Positions 1 through 17,766 of a stretch of DNA of 64,000 nucleotides are shown in pieces (positions within the stretch are counted from its first letter, which is position 1; each line of letters opens with the position of its first letter). A program made the translations under genes and the position numbers. The notes beneath the pieces are model-generated. The model was not told the origin of the DNA. It saw nothing but the letters and a program-made list of their open reading frames with translations, and did no database searches. The stretch lies in NCBI RefSeq assembly GCF_008831285.2, contig NC_045149.1:15526578-15590577 (forward strand). Reading direction: 5' to 3'. The stretch is from Nymphaea colorata (taxonomy: Eukaryota; Streptophyta; Magnoliopsida; Nymphaeales; Nymphaeaceae).

Positions 1-2280
1 TGTTTAATTTGTGTAACCTCTCGTTTTTCTTCGTTTTTATCGATTCAAAACTGATTCGGTTGGATCGTTAAATCAGTCGATTCAGCGATGGGATGGCTCG
101 GGCGGTTCTATTTAGACGGCATTGTTTAAGAACGCTTTTCCAGTACGAAAATACGAAAACGAAGGCGTTCGTTCCTGGAGAAACTGAAGCTAAAATCTAG
201 ATGGATTATGATACAAGTTACTAGTTCCAGATATCCACCATCTAATCCGTTCCACAGCCGAATCACTTTTCAGATCGGGGGCCGCGCCGCTCCGCTCCTC
301 CTCCTCGGCTGAATACTCGCCGATGTTAGGCCTTCGTTGGCCGACGAGGGAAAACGCGACGAAAGGAAAAGAGCCGCCTCTTCTTTTTTCTCCTCGCCGA
401 TCGGCGATTCTCCTACTCGCAACGGCGATATCGGAGCTTCCGCCGCCAGATTTCGGCTTCTCCGATCCATCCAGGTGGTTTCCCGATCAATTTGCTCGGG
501 AACCTAGGGCTTGTAGATCGTTGACGCAAAACAAACGTCTGCCGAGGAATCAGTAGCACCAGAAAGGTGCATCCTCTTTCTTCTTTGATATTTTCCCTTT
601 CAGTTGCTTGTTTAACTGCGGTTCGTCTGAACGGTGCACCGACACTTGGTTTCGTGAATTTTTGAAGTTTTCTCTTCTTTCTGACTTTCGGTGTTGATGG
701 GATTTTCCTGCATTTGGATGTATTACGTTACTCTTCCTTGTCAGGTTCTTGTTGAGGGGGTTAGCTGATTCAATTGGAGCAATTGGAGTCCTTTCTTGGC
801 CTTGGTTGCGTTTGTAGGGTTTTCTCTGGTTGCACACTACGCGCTTTACAGTGTGAGTTCTGCATCTTGGACGTGGTCTTATTTACTCAAGTTGATCTGT
901 GGAAGTACTCACGGTTCTAGTACTCTTGTTTATGAATTTTTGGTGGGTGCATGTCAAGATGGATTAGGTTGGTGGATTTCATATCCGAGCTTTTTATTCG
1001 GAGCCTCCTGATGTAGTCACTGGACCGTCCTAAAACACAAACAGCTTTTTCCTATTTTAATTTGTTAAGAAAATAGTCCTAGTGGCTAGAGTCTATATAT
1101 ATGTTTCATAATTTCAGTGAATGGTGCGATTGGATAAACGCGATCTGAATGGTGTGTTCATGGTGCCTTATAAATGTGAGTAAGATCCTGTGGTATGAGA
1201 TATGGCAAACTTAGTCCTAGTATGTCCCTGTTATTTGTTGTTGTAGCCTCTGTTTTTACGTGTCTTCGTTGATGTGAATTTTAGTGGCGTGAGATGTACA
1301 GAGCTATATATAAGAGTAAAACTACGAAGGGATAGAATTATGTGATAGCAAAAACTACCCAGTTATATTAAGTAAACATTTGTGGTTGCTCTTGCTGGCC
1401 AGCATAATGTGGTGTTCCAAGATTACCTTCCAAAGTTTTCTTTTGTGACCATTAGTCAGTGTTTCTGGATTCTGATTCTTTTCCTGCTGCAATCATGATA
1501 AAAATGCTGTTTTTGACAAATGCTGTTCGGTTTCATGATTTTATATTTGCTCTCACGTTTATTTCAGACATGATGAAGCAGCAAAGTGCACCAAATTCTT
1601 GTGAAACTCATGTCCCTATTTTTGGTAACTTATCAGATTTTGTGAAAATGACTATGAAGGGCTTGAAAGCTTTGATCTTGTTATGCTTGAAGTAAGTCTT
1701 ACAACATGAACTGTGCAGTTTTGACTTGGCTGAATCCAGTACTGCTCTAAGCCGTTGTTTTATTGCAGGGATATCCTTGTGCTATCAAGCTTGTGGTGAT
1801 GAGGCCATTTTCTTCCCTGCCAAGTAATTACTTGAATTTCTTCTCATGAATTTTTATAAGATTTATCATGTCTTTTGATGGTTATAATTACGAAACAAAT
1901 TTTTTACGTGTGCTTGTTAAATTTACAGTTTATTCTTGGTCTTCTCTTGGTTTGTGTAATTTCTAAAAGTAGATTTTCATGCTTTACCACTGGTACACAG
2001 AATTGGTGAACTAAATATTCTGGCTCAGGTTGCAAAGTTGTCTTCGTTTATATACTGGTACATCTGTCTCAAAGGATGCCCCATTCTTTGGTTTCTTTTA
2101 GAATGTTTCTGCTTGCTAAATACGTCTTTGTATTCTTTTATAGTTTGGTGTCGCAATCGGAGTTTGGTTTCGCAAGTGGAGTTTGTATTTGAAAGTTCAC
2201 AGTCCTGCTGATTGAGTGACTTTCACATTTTTGTCTGGTGAAATTCTTGGAGCTTGAGGTTTGGTATGTAATGCAGGATA
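1..2280 (+). other. Upstream region and probable non-coding leader of the hAT-derived gene
   Basis: No convincing coding exon was found. A GC-rich patch at about 270-450 is followed by T-rich, intron-like sequence, which suits a first untranslated exon with one or more leader introns before the ATG at 2281. The open frame at 323-556 is in the GC-rich patch and shows no family resemblance, so I treat it as leader. Where transcription starts is not visible. Confidence 0.4.
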
Positions 2281-4813
2281 ATGGTTAGAGGAAGAGATGC
2301 TTGCTGGGAGCATTGTGTTTTGGTTGATGCAACAAGACAGAAGGTTAGGTGCAATTATTGTCGCAGGGAATTCAGTGGTGGGGTGTATCGCATGAAGTTC
2401 CATCTTGCTCAGATCAAGAACAAAGACATCGTTCCATGCACTGAAGTCCCTAATGATGTGAGAGACTTTATACTGAGCATTCTGAGTACTCCTAAAAGGC
2501 AAAAAACTACCAAGAAACAGAAGATTGAGGCACCAAATAGCCCCCATAATAGTTCTTCTGCCAGTGGTGGTTTTCATCCGAATGTTAATTCCAGTGGGCA
2601 ACACGGAAGCACTTGCCCATCTTTATTATTTCCACGACCTTCACCAAGTGCCCAGCCAATGCTAGATGATGCTCAAAAGCAAAGGCATGCAGATGCTGAT
2701 AAGAAGATTGGTCTTTTCTTCTTTCATAATGCAATTCCATTTTGTGCTTCTAAATCCATTTATTACCAGGAAATGGTGGATGCTATCACAGAATGTGGTG
2801 TAGGCTATAAAGCCCCAAATTTTGAACGGCTGAGGACCAATGTCTTGGATAAAGTGAAAACTGAAATAACTGACAGTTACAAGAAGTCTAAGGATGGTTG
2901 GAAGGATACAGGTTGTACTGTTATTTCAGATTTCTGGACAGATGGGAAATCCAGAGCACTTATAGTTTTCTCAGTTGCTTCTCCTAAAGGAATCGTCTTT
3001 CTTAAGTGTGTGGATGCATCATCACATGCTGATGACCCTCATTCCTTGTTTGAGTTGCTTGAATCAGTGGTCTTGGAAGTTGGTGTAGAAAATGTCGTGC
3101 AGGTAATTACAGATAGCGCAGCTAGTCATGTTTGTGCAGGAAGGCTTCTTACTACCAAGTATCCTTCAATATTTTGGTCTCCGTGTGCTTCACATTGTAT
3201 TGACAGTATGTTGGAGGATATAAGTAAACAAGAGTGGGTAAATACAGTTATAGAAGAGGCAAGAATCATCACAAGGTATATATACAATCATTCATGGGTA
3301 CTTAACTTGATGCGAAAATTTACTGGTGGCAAAGAACTTATTAGACCAAAGGTTTCTAAATTCGCTGCAAACTTTCTTTCCTTGAGAGCAATGGTTGTTC
3401 ATGAGGATTGTTTGAAACACATGTTTTCTCACTCAGATTGGATGACATCTATATATAGCAAAAGACCTGATGGGCAAGCTGTCAAATCACTGGTATACTT
3501 GGACCGATTTTGGAAGGCAGCGCATGAAGCAATAAATTTGGCAGAACCTCTTATGAAGGTTCTAAGGATTGTCGATGGTGATATGCCTGCCATGGGCTAT
3601 ATATTTGAAGGCATAGAAAGAGCAAAATTGTTAATCAAAGCATATTACAAGGGAATTGAAGAAAAGTATGTGCCGATTTGGGAGATAATAGATAGAAGAT
3701 GGTGCATGCATCAACATTCTCCCCTACATGCAGCTGCAGCTTTCCTCAATCCATCTATCTTCTATAATACCAACTTTAAAATTGATCCCAAAATGCGAAA
3801 TGGCTTTAACGAAGCAATGCTGAAAATGGTTAACGAAGATGGAGATAAGATGGAACTGACAAAAGAGATTCCTTTGTACATCAATTCACTTGGCGCCCTA
3901 GGCAATGACTTCGCTATCATGGGAAGGACACTAAACCCTCCTGGTACGTGTTAAAAAAAAATTTCCATCTTCCAAGCATGGGCCTCCCTTCTCGTTTCAA
4001 AAAATATATATATAACTATATTTAACCTTTTGGAAATATCCATTAAAGTGTGTAAAAATTGTAAACAGGTCTCTCCCTAAATACTAAATATTGATATTCC
4101 ACCGCCCTCTTCTCCGGCTTCACCAGTGTCTTCACTGTTTCGTGCTGACCCTAGTTTTTGTTTTCTTTTCTTTTTCTTGTATTGCTTGTGCGGGGATCTC
4201 TAGTGCAATATGTTCATTTTGAGCTTGTGTTTTCCCTCGGAAATAGTATAACAATTCCCTCCCAAAGTGAGCATGCCTTCTTGCTTGGTTCTCCTGGGAC
4301 CTTAGCTTGCAAAATTGATGCTTGTATGCATGGTTTTTTCTTTCTTTTCCCTTTTTCTTTTTTTTTTGCAGTTCTTGCTGGAATCTTTCGGTTATAATTT
4401 TTTCCTCACCAGGAGATTTGATTTCTGCTGATTTTGTGCATACAGGAGATTGGTGGGCTACCTACGGTTATGAGGTCCCTATCTTGCAAAGGATGGCAAT
4501 GCGGATTCTAAACCAGCCTTGTAACTCATATTGGTGCATATGGAACTGGAACATCTTTGAGAATGTTCAGACCAAGAAACGCAACAAGTTGGAGCAAGAA
4601 AAGTTCAACGACTTGGTTTTTGTGCACTGCAATCTCCGGTTACAAGCTATCTGTCATAATAGAGATGTAAAATGTAAGCCAGTTGTTTTTGAAGAAATAG
4701 ATGTTAGCTCTATGTGGCCTACAGAGTCTGAACCTTCATGTCTTCTTATGGATGATTCGTGGTTGGATAATCTGCCATTTGATTGCAAAGGTAGTCCTTC
4801 AACATATGAATGA
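2281..4813 (+). CDS. hAT-transposase-derived protein (BED zinc finger, DUF659, hAT dimerisation region)
   Basis: Two coding exons, 2281-3943 and 4446-4813, join in phase through a GT-AG intron to give 676 residues. The N-terminus carries a BED-type zinc finger with C24, C27, H41 and C53. A Ser/Pro-rich linker follows, then a DUF659/RNase H-like domain with the two expected aspartates (D217 in SDFWTDG, D278 in VITDSA) and the plant-family PCASHCID motif (about 301-308). The C-terminal hAT dimerisation region includes KKRNKLEQEKFNDLV (about 598-612). In plant DUF659 hAT proteins the segment before it normally reads CERNWS; here it reads CIWNWN, so the catalytic Glu position (586) is Ile. I see no terminal inverted repeats at the gene's edges. 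I infer a domesticated, DNA-binding, non-transposing protein, probably nuclear. The family is clear but the function of this member is not known. Confidence 0.85.
3944..4445 (+). other. Intron of the hAT-derived gene
   Basis: The donor GTACGT follows ...NPP and the acceptor TACAG precedes GDWWATYG. A long T-rich tract at about 4333-4370 lies upstream of the acceptor. Open frames inside it (for example 4158-4397) are intronic and not coding. Confidence 0.8.
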
Positions 4814-7196
4814 AGTAAGCCAATTAGAGGAGGAATTGTATGCCTTCTCTATCTTCTCTAAGGAGTGAAATACTTTGTTTCTCGCCCATCAATTACCACG
4901 AGTTATTCGTTACAGACCATTTTTGTCTGCCTCCTGTCCCCATGCATGTGGATGCAGCAAGAAGGTGTTCGTTTGAAGATCATAAAATAGGAGGAATGCG
5001 TTTGATTTTCGCATTTATGCTCCAGTTTCTTTCATCTTCTTCCTGCATGCATAATTGATGGTTTCGCATCTGTTCTGTTCCTGTCCCATCTGAATCCTGA
5101 GTTTAATTGATTCACATTGGTGTTTCGCATTCTTGTCAAATGGGATATCAATGGTATTGATTTATCATGAATATGCTGACTAAATTAGTGCGCCAAGGCA
5201 GGCGGATACAAATGGTCTCCCTCCAATGATGCACCAGGTACAAGCTGTAGGCAATCATCAAATGAGAGAGAGAGAGAGAGAGAGGAAAAGAACTTCAATT
5301 AAACGATAGCGTCCAAAGAGAAATGGATGCAAAAAAGTTCAATAGGACGCAGAAAATAAAAGTCAGAAACAAGAATTAGCAAGGAAACGTGAAAATATGG
5401 CGTCCAGAATGCCGCAACTGCCATGATTACCATCTGAACAGTTTGCGGCCCACTGTGGAAATCATAACGCTACCTCTGAAAAGCACATGATTGCAAGTTA
5501 TCCAAATAAGCAGCATAAGCACGTTCGCCATAGGACCTAATTCTGATACCATTATTCCTAAGCCTTCAACTTTGTTTAATGTTTGTGTAACATTTTCTCC
5601 AGTTGATTGGATGTGGACGTTTCAGCATACCCAGTTTATGAAGCACGAGCATCAAGCAGCCTACCACTTGATGCTATATTTTCAGCCGGGAGATGAAATG
5701 AAGAATGAAACCTCATTACCACGCAGGCAGGAGCGTAGAGGAATTGGTAACTGGAAGAGCCTTCATGGTTGATCAGCTGTAAAGTTAACTGCGATGTGAG
5801 CTTATCCTCTTCTGTTTGGTTATTGGAGCACTTCCTCATCGGACCGTGGATTTGATCTTATCGGGCCCACATCTTTAGGTCACTTTGGCAGTCTCGCAAG
5901 TTAAATACAAAAGTCTTCGCTGTGCATTTTCTGAGTCCGATCGTGATTGATCCTAATCGCGAGTTCCTTTGATTTTTTTTAGGCATTGGGCCCAGATTTC
6001 AAACACTGAGAAGAGACATTCAGACCCAAAAAAGTTCAAATCCAAATCATATAAATGGAACAGAAATATATCCAGTATAGCTACAGTATTTTTCTTAAAG
6101 AAACAAGCGCATCAAATCCAATACCAACAAGATCATGAGAAAGCTTCCGCAGCATAATAGCAAGATCGGGGTCTGAGGTCTTCCACTTTAGCACACTTCA
6201 CAGTCAGTTCTACATCACGCACCTTTCTATAGGGCCGAAATTGATAACTGAGCTTCAAGTCCTCTTGAAGACATCTGCTCTCATTGGTTAGCGTCCATAA
6301 ACAAGAAAATTTTGTTAGCTCGATACTACAAAGCAGATGATGTTCAAGCATCGTCATCCGCAACACTGAATGGCTTGATCAACTTGGAACTGCAGGTCAC
6401 ACACTAGTAAGACCATCCACATAAAACCTGACGTGGTTGTAATTTTTCACCAGACACTGGGACCTAAAACCCGAGGCCAGGTAATATAGGCTGATTTAAA
6501 ACCCTAGGGCTACCTTAATTACTTTGTTCTGCACATTGAGAGATTCTTTACAGCAGCACGTAACTCAGGCATCCCCTGTTTCTCTTGATGGTGCTGGTCA
6601 TTGTTCCATTATCCTTTTGATAAAGATGGACAAAAGAAGAAGTCATAAAGAACAAAGAGTAGGCAAGATGCTTCTTACTAGGATCTCTCACAAACAAAGT
6701 GCAGTTCACAGCCTTGAATCCCACACAGATTTTCATCTCAGCGATATCGTAAGGCAGCAAATCTTGAAGGCGAAGGCAGGCTTTTTTTTCCTTTTTTTTT
6801 TTTTTTTTTGGTGGGAGTGGGGAGGATACAATCGATCGGTACCATTTATTGCAGCAAGAAGCCGCCCTCCCCATGACGTCAAACGAGGGGCAGGAAACCA
6901 TCCTGCACTCAAAGTAGAACATATAAAATAGAGCATTTTGGAGAAAAAGGAAAAAGAATCACATTTATGAGAACATAATAATTTACACGCCCTGAGTGAA
7001 CAAAAATAATAGGGCTGGTATTAGATTAATCATTCATATACACCCATTCCCGCAGCATGATTTACCTACTGATGGCAAAAGATTGCGCAAAATGATACGC
7101 CAATCTGCTTTTCAGAGCCTTATACTGCTAATATCTTCATTGATGAACAAAAGATCCTAGAAACACAACGCTCGAAAAACTGAAGCAGTCGCAATT
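4814..7196. other. Convergent intergenic region between the hAT-derived gene and the NDR kinase
   Basis: The 3' ends of two convergent genes face each other here. The stretch contains a (GA)n tract at 5264-5284 and a long T-run at about 6781-6810. A minus-strand open frame at 6366-6133 has protein-like composition, but I recognise no family and see no clear splice partners. No RNA gene or transposon end was recognised. Confidence 0.5.
5264..5284. repeat. (GA)n microsatellite
   Basis: An uninterrupted GA dinucleotide run of about 21 bp in the intergenic region. Confidence 0.9.
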
Positions 7197-13030
<5,834 letters not shown>

Positions 13031-13032
13031 TT

Positions 13033-13869
13033 CTGAACATGAAACTGAGAATAAACATCAAACGCCAATTGCAGATACCGTAATCCCAGAAGGGAAAAGC
13101 CAACTCTCCGACGCGCAAGGCTTCACACGCACAAAATGCATAACAGAGAAAGAGATCACCCAACTCTACTTGTTTAGAACCCTCGCCTTTACTGTGTCCA
13201 CAATCACGAATCTCCGGCCCAAAGAACAAAAAACTCACGCGTTATTCCACACGCCATAAAGAATCGTAACTCCACATAAAGAATTCCAATCTCCAAAAAA
13301 AATTATGGATGCTTCTTCCCTCGAAATTCAATATAATCTAATGAATGGAAACCAGATGATAAAAAGTAAAAATGTCATCTGGATATATATTCTAGCCCCA
13401 CAACGACGAATCGTCACACCTTCAAAAGGAAAAAGTCGCGAAAATCACCGAACAAATAAATCAGCATCACCAATCGAATGATTCCACCTCCAGAGTCGAC
13501 CAACTGGCAGAAACAAAACCTTATCCGCAGCAACGCTCCCACTTCCCAACCACGGGAACCCCACGATGGTCACACCGAATCCACATGTGGAAAGAGAGAT
13601 TGAGAGGGACCCCTCAACTTTCCATCAAAGAACCCCTCGAAACGCGCCACCGAATCCGGCTCCCAGCCTTTCTCTGGGAAGCCCTTAATTCCCGCAATCG
13701 ACCAACTCCGGCCACAGGACATAGCCCACATAGATCATGAAAATCTACTCGCGGGAAAGAAAGCGGAGGGATTCGCGGGCTGCCATCCTAGCCAAATGCG
13801 GGCCGATCGGACTTCCTAAATTCGCCGACGACGACGGCGACGGCGACTGACTTCCCAACAACAACTCAC
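13033..13869 (-). other. Probable 5'UTR intron of the NDR kinase gene
   Basis: Reading the minus strand, a GTGAGT donor (13869-13864) follows a GC-rich exon-like patch (about 13870-13950). A TTCAG acceptor ends at 13033, only two bases before the start codon at 13030. I infer a leader intron of about 837 bp. The patch upstream holds an ATG, so splicing would create an upstream open frame overlapping the kinase start (see findings). Confidence 0.5.
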
Positions 13870-13978
13870 GACCGCCATCTTTGCCGCGTCCTCATCGCCT
13901 ACGAATTCGGGGAGAACGAGGGAAATAAGCAGGTAGAGGGAGACCCAGAGGTGGCGTCACCTTCCCGCATGACGGGAC

Positions 13979-13991
13979 TTTTGATATACCG
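13979..13991 (-). promoter_or_regulatory. Candidate TATA element for the NDR kinase gene
   Basis: The minus strand reads GGTATATCAAAAG about 30-40 bases upstream of the GC-rich, exon-like leader patch. It is an imperfect TATA box supported only by spacing. Confidence 0.3.
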
Positions 13992-14818
13992 ATATTTATT
14001 CCCACCCGGAACTTTAAATGCCCATTATTTATTTCATACCCATGAATGCTCGAATTTCGAGGAAAACAAACAATGCTAAAACAGATAAAATATAAAAAAT
14101 GGCAGATTAACTAATAAGACATCTAAAAAATAAACAATGACTGCTTAATTTTGTATTGTCATTCGAGAAACTATGAAAATCAATTCTTTCGTTTGGCCAT
14201 GGGAACAAATCTATGAATGGCCTTAAAACTTAAAATAGATCTATGAAACACTGTAAGATTATGATAGACTTGTGTAATATTGTAACACAGTATTTTTATG
14301 GATTTGTCCAATCTTTATGATAACTTTATGTAACAGTAACAAGTTTTAGAACAATCCAATTCACATTCTTTGCAGTTTCTTCATGGTTTCACCTTTTCTT
14401 CGTGTCAATGCAAGGAAAAGCGTGAAATTATATAAAATTTGACTTAAAAAATGTAATGTTTATGAAATAAATTATTACTGTGTTAACGGGAAATAGTTAA
14501 TTAAGTTCTACTCTATATCATTCATAGAGCGTGTGTTTGTAACTTGTTCTTTTTTTTTTATCCTTAAGTTGGGCAGTTATCTGTAGTTCCTCGCATGTTA
14601 TGCAACTGTTTGTAAATCAAACAAATGTCGGTTGTTATTTACAATTTAAAATTTTTCAGACGGGCCCGTTTTTAAACTTGAATGGTTGTTTTTTCTAAGT
14701 CTATAAAGCGTTTTTTTTGGCGCAGTGAATAAGTTTATGCAATATGTAATGTCCTGCATGAGGTTTTTTTGTCAGTACATGTACACAAACCATATCGGAA
14801 CATTTTTGTATATCAAGT

Positions 14819-14912
<94 letters not shown>

Positions 14913-17766
14913 TTGCTTTCCTTTACATAGATAGACAAATAGGATTTTTTACATTTCCTTTCATTTCGTTCTCTTTACATTCAAATAGACTTTTTACAGT
15001 AGTTATTTTTTTATCTCCCCATAATTTTTTTTTTTTTTTTTTTACCATCTATTAAAGTCATTTCCTTTTCTTCTATCCAAATATAGTGTCATTTTTCATC
15101 ATTCAACAAATGGAGATATTTAGAATACATAGAGTGACAAATTTGTCTTTCTCCTATCAAAAGAGGTGTGGTGTAGCTGTTAGGGTAAAAGGTGTGTGTT
15201 CACTGGTTTGGGAGGAAGTCGTTGGTTGCTTTTCTATATCAATGCTTTCCATGGATCCTTTGTAGTTTTATTTTGAAGACAATCCAAGTGTTTCAAGCAT
15301 CTTTCATAACAAGTCTCCCTGAGTTATTTTGGTTATTCTTTTTTATTTTTTAAACTACGACATTATTTTTTGTTACTGCTTCATGTTACATGAAACATTT
15401 AATTAGCTTTTTAATTATGTTTTTGGTGTATCATTTATTATTTTAGTTGCTTGTATTTTAGTGCATCTTTTGTTTAGACTAAAAAATATATCTATAATCA
15501 AGTTCAGGGGTGTTAAGGGCATTGTCATAAAGCAAATTAAATCATTTCATTCATTTTCTTTCATAGCTAAACACACTTTTATAATAATTAAATTTAATTT
15601 CCTTTCTTTTTCATTCATTTTATTTACACTCCTAACATCAATCCCTTTAATTTTTTCTTCTTTTTTTTTCCACCATTTAAAATCATTATATTTTCATGCA
15701 TCCGAACATAGTGGAAGGGTACACTCAAGATGCTTTTCAACCCCTGAGACGAAATATCTTTCAAACTAAATAGAACCAAAATCGATAAGTAAAACGAGTG
15801 AAAAACAATAAAACGGCTCTCCTTTGGAGATATGGATGAAATGGCTTCGCATGGGACTTTTTTGCTGCAAGAAGCCTTGTACATATCCTACCAGGTGAGA
15901 ATTTTTTTAATTTAAATTCACTTTCCTACTTTTTAAGTTCCGTGCTCTAATTTTATTCACTACGATACTGTTCTATTTATTTCAACAAACTTTCTCGTTC
16001 AAGCACATTTAGATTAAATAGGAGGACATGAGGGCAACTTAGGTGTCAGAGCAAGCTGCTTTCAATAACAAAATGCCCCAACCATTTGATGCTACGTAGT
16101 AAGCGGCTTTCGGAAAGCTCATGCACTTGCTTTGCTTGCTGGTGGGCATGTTGATTTATTCTCAAACCGTTGGGTGGATAATTGAAATATATTAAATATT
16201 AAGTGCTTTTCAGAGAAGTTCACAAAAGATGGAGACCGGAGACGTGGTGGCTCCAGCGCCCTGGCATTGAAAACAGAGAAGGTTCGAGCGAGAGAGAGGG
16301 AGGGAGGGAGAGAAAGAGAGCGAGAGGGGAGGAGACGGCTTCGGCGCTTCCCTTTCGGCCTTCGCCTGCCCCGTTTACAGGGCTTTGAAGTTGGGGACGG
16401 TTGCTTCAGTACTCTCCTCATATAGATTCCTTGCCGATCATGAATTCCTCTGTCAGAATCTGACGGTCGAGTTTCTTATTTCTCTGGATATTTTCGACTG
16501 TCAATTTTACGTGTCTTTATCTTCGGCCAGATTTCAGTGTACGTATCTTCTATCCCAAATATCCTTATTCCTGTTGGTGTTGGATTTGGATATTGTTTAG
16601 GGCAATTCTTACGCGTTGAATGGATGGTTGGATATATTATACCTACCCAGGAAACCGGGATCGATTAGGATGTTGTATTGGAAGAAGCTGGACTTGTTGG
16701 GATATTACCTTCATGAGCAATACAGAACGTGAGTTTCTCCTGTATTCTAATTTGGCCCATCCAAACACAAGTCCTATTTTATTTTTCTTCCCGTCTTTTA
16801 CGTGTTTGATTCTTTATTTTCAATTAAAAGGATTTTTAGTTGATGATAATGTCATGATGTCACATTTATTTAAGTTATATTGCCAAGAAAAACTTTATGA
16901 ACTATTTCTTATTGCATGTTTGTTTTTGGTATTGGTAGTTCACCTGTGGGAGAATGATGCAATAAGTTGCAGGTAAGTGGACAATTGTATGATTTCGGCA
17001 TGTATGTCCAATCTCGTGGTTTAGTTCAAGATGTCAGTCGACACTTAATACTTGGCAGGAATTGTGTATGCCATACTCTCCAGAAATATCCATTTAGATG
17101 CCTGCAACACAGCAGTCAGTCTGTTTCGTGGTTTGGTATTGGAATCACTGACAACATAAACTAATTATTTCACCGATACATAATGTCCAAGTGCATATCT
17201 AGTCGTTTCCTATGTTTCCAATGGATGTCCCATTCCATGGTACATTTGCACGCTTCATATGCCTGCTGCCGAGAGACTGTTATTATTATTTTCCACAAGT
17301 AACGAAAGAAACCCCTGGTTAGGACGAACTCATACTCCACTGTGAGTCTATCCTTGTGAGTGTAAAATCATTATCTACGAACGATCCAATGGAACATCTC
17401 TTAAATTTCTATTTTGGTATTCTCTTTTTATGCTGTAGCTGCATAGGCACTTGCCTACTACAATATAGAATAGGGCGTTCTACTGTATTTCCATTGTAAT
17501 ATATCGTTATTAGGGCATGCCTTTCTTTTTGTTTGATGGATCGAACATCTCTAGGTTTCCAATTTTTGTGTTCAAAATCAGTTTATCTGCTATTCTGTGT
17601 GAGACATTTATTATATGAGGAAGGACAGAAATCCTCTTCCTATATCCTTTCTTCCATGGGAAAGGAATGATGTTTTTCTGCACCTCCTGATAAACGATAT
17701 CAATTTATTGAAGCTTTGTTTGTTACATGGACAGGTGAATGACCCCCTGGTGCGTCTGTAAACGAG
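13992..17766. other. Divergent intergenic region and leader of the CSB-like gene
   Basis: This region separates the divergent NDR kinase and CSB-like genes. It holds a long (AT)44 tract (14822-14909) and AT-rich sequence with T-runs. A GA-rich patch at about 16285-16345 probably belongs to the first untranslated exon of the CSB-like gene, with leader intron(s) before the ATG at 17767. Small open frames here (for example 16620-16976) look like leader or intron sequence; no domain was recognised. Confidence 0.45.
14822..14909. repeat. (AT)44 microsatellite
   Basis: An uninterrupted AT dinucleotide tract of 88 bp. It is self-complementary, able to form cruciform or slipped structures, and likely to vary in length between individuals. 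Confidence 0.97.

Noticed and set aside
1459-1695. Open frame upstream of the hAT-derived gene
   Set aside because: AT-rich, with no recognisable domain. It fits leader-intron sequence.
4840-5058. Open frame after the hAT-derived gene
   Set aside because: It lies just after the stop codon in probable 3'UTR and has no domain or splice support.
6133-6366. Minus-strand open frame with protein-like composition (ends ...RSCYYAAEAFS)
   Set aside because: No family recognised and no convincing splice partner or promoter. It lies in the convergent intergenic region, so it is not called without a homology hit or transcripts.
14725-14934. Open frame encoding (Ile-Tyr)n
   Set aside because: It is a translation of the (AT)44 microsatellite.
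15168-15235. tRNA-like/SINE-like phrase (GGTGTGGTGTAGCTGTTAGG...)
   Set aside because: Boxes A and B match poorly and no target duplication or tail was found.
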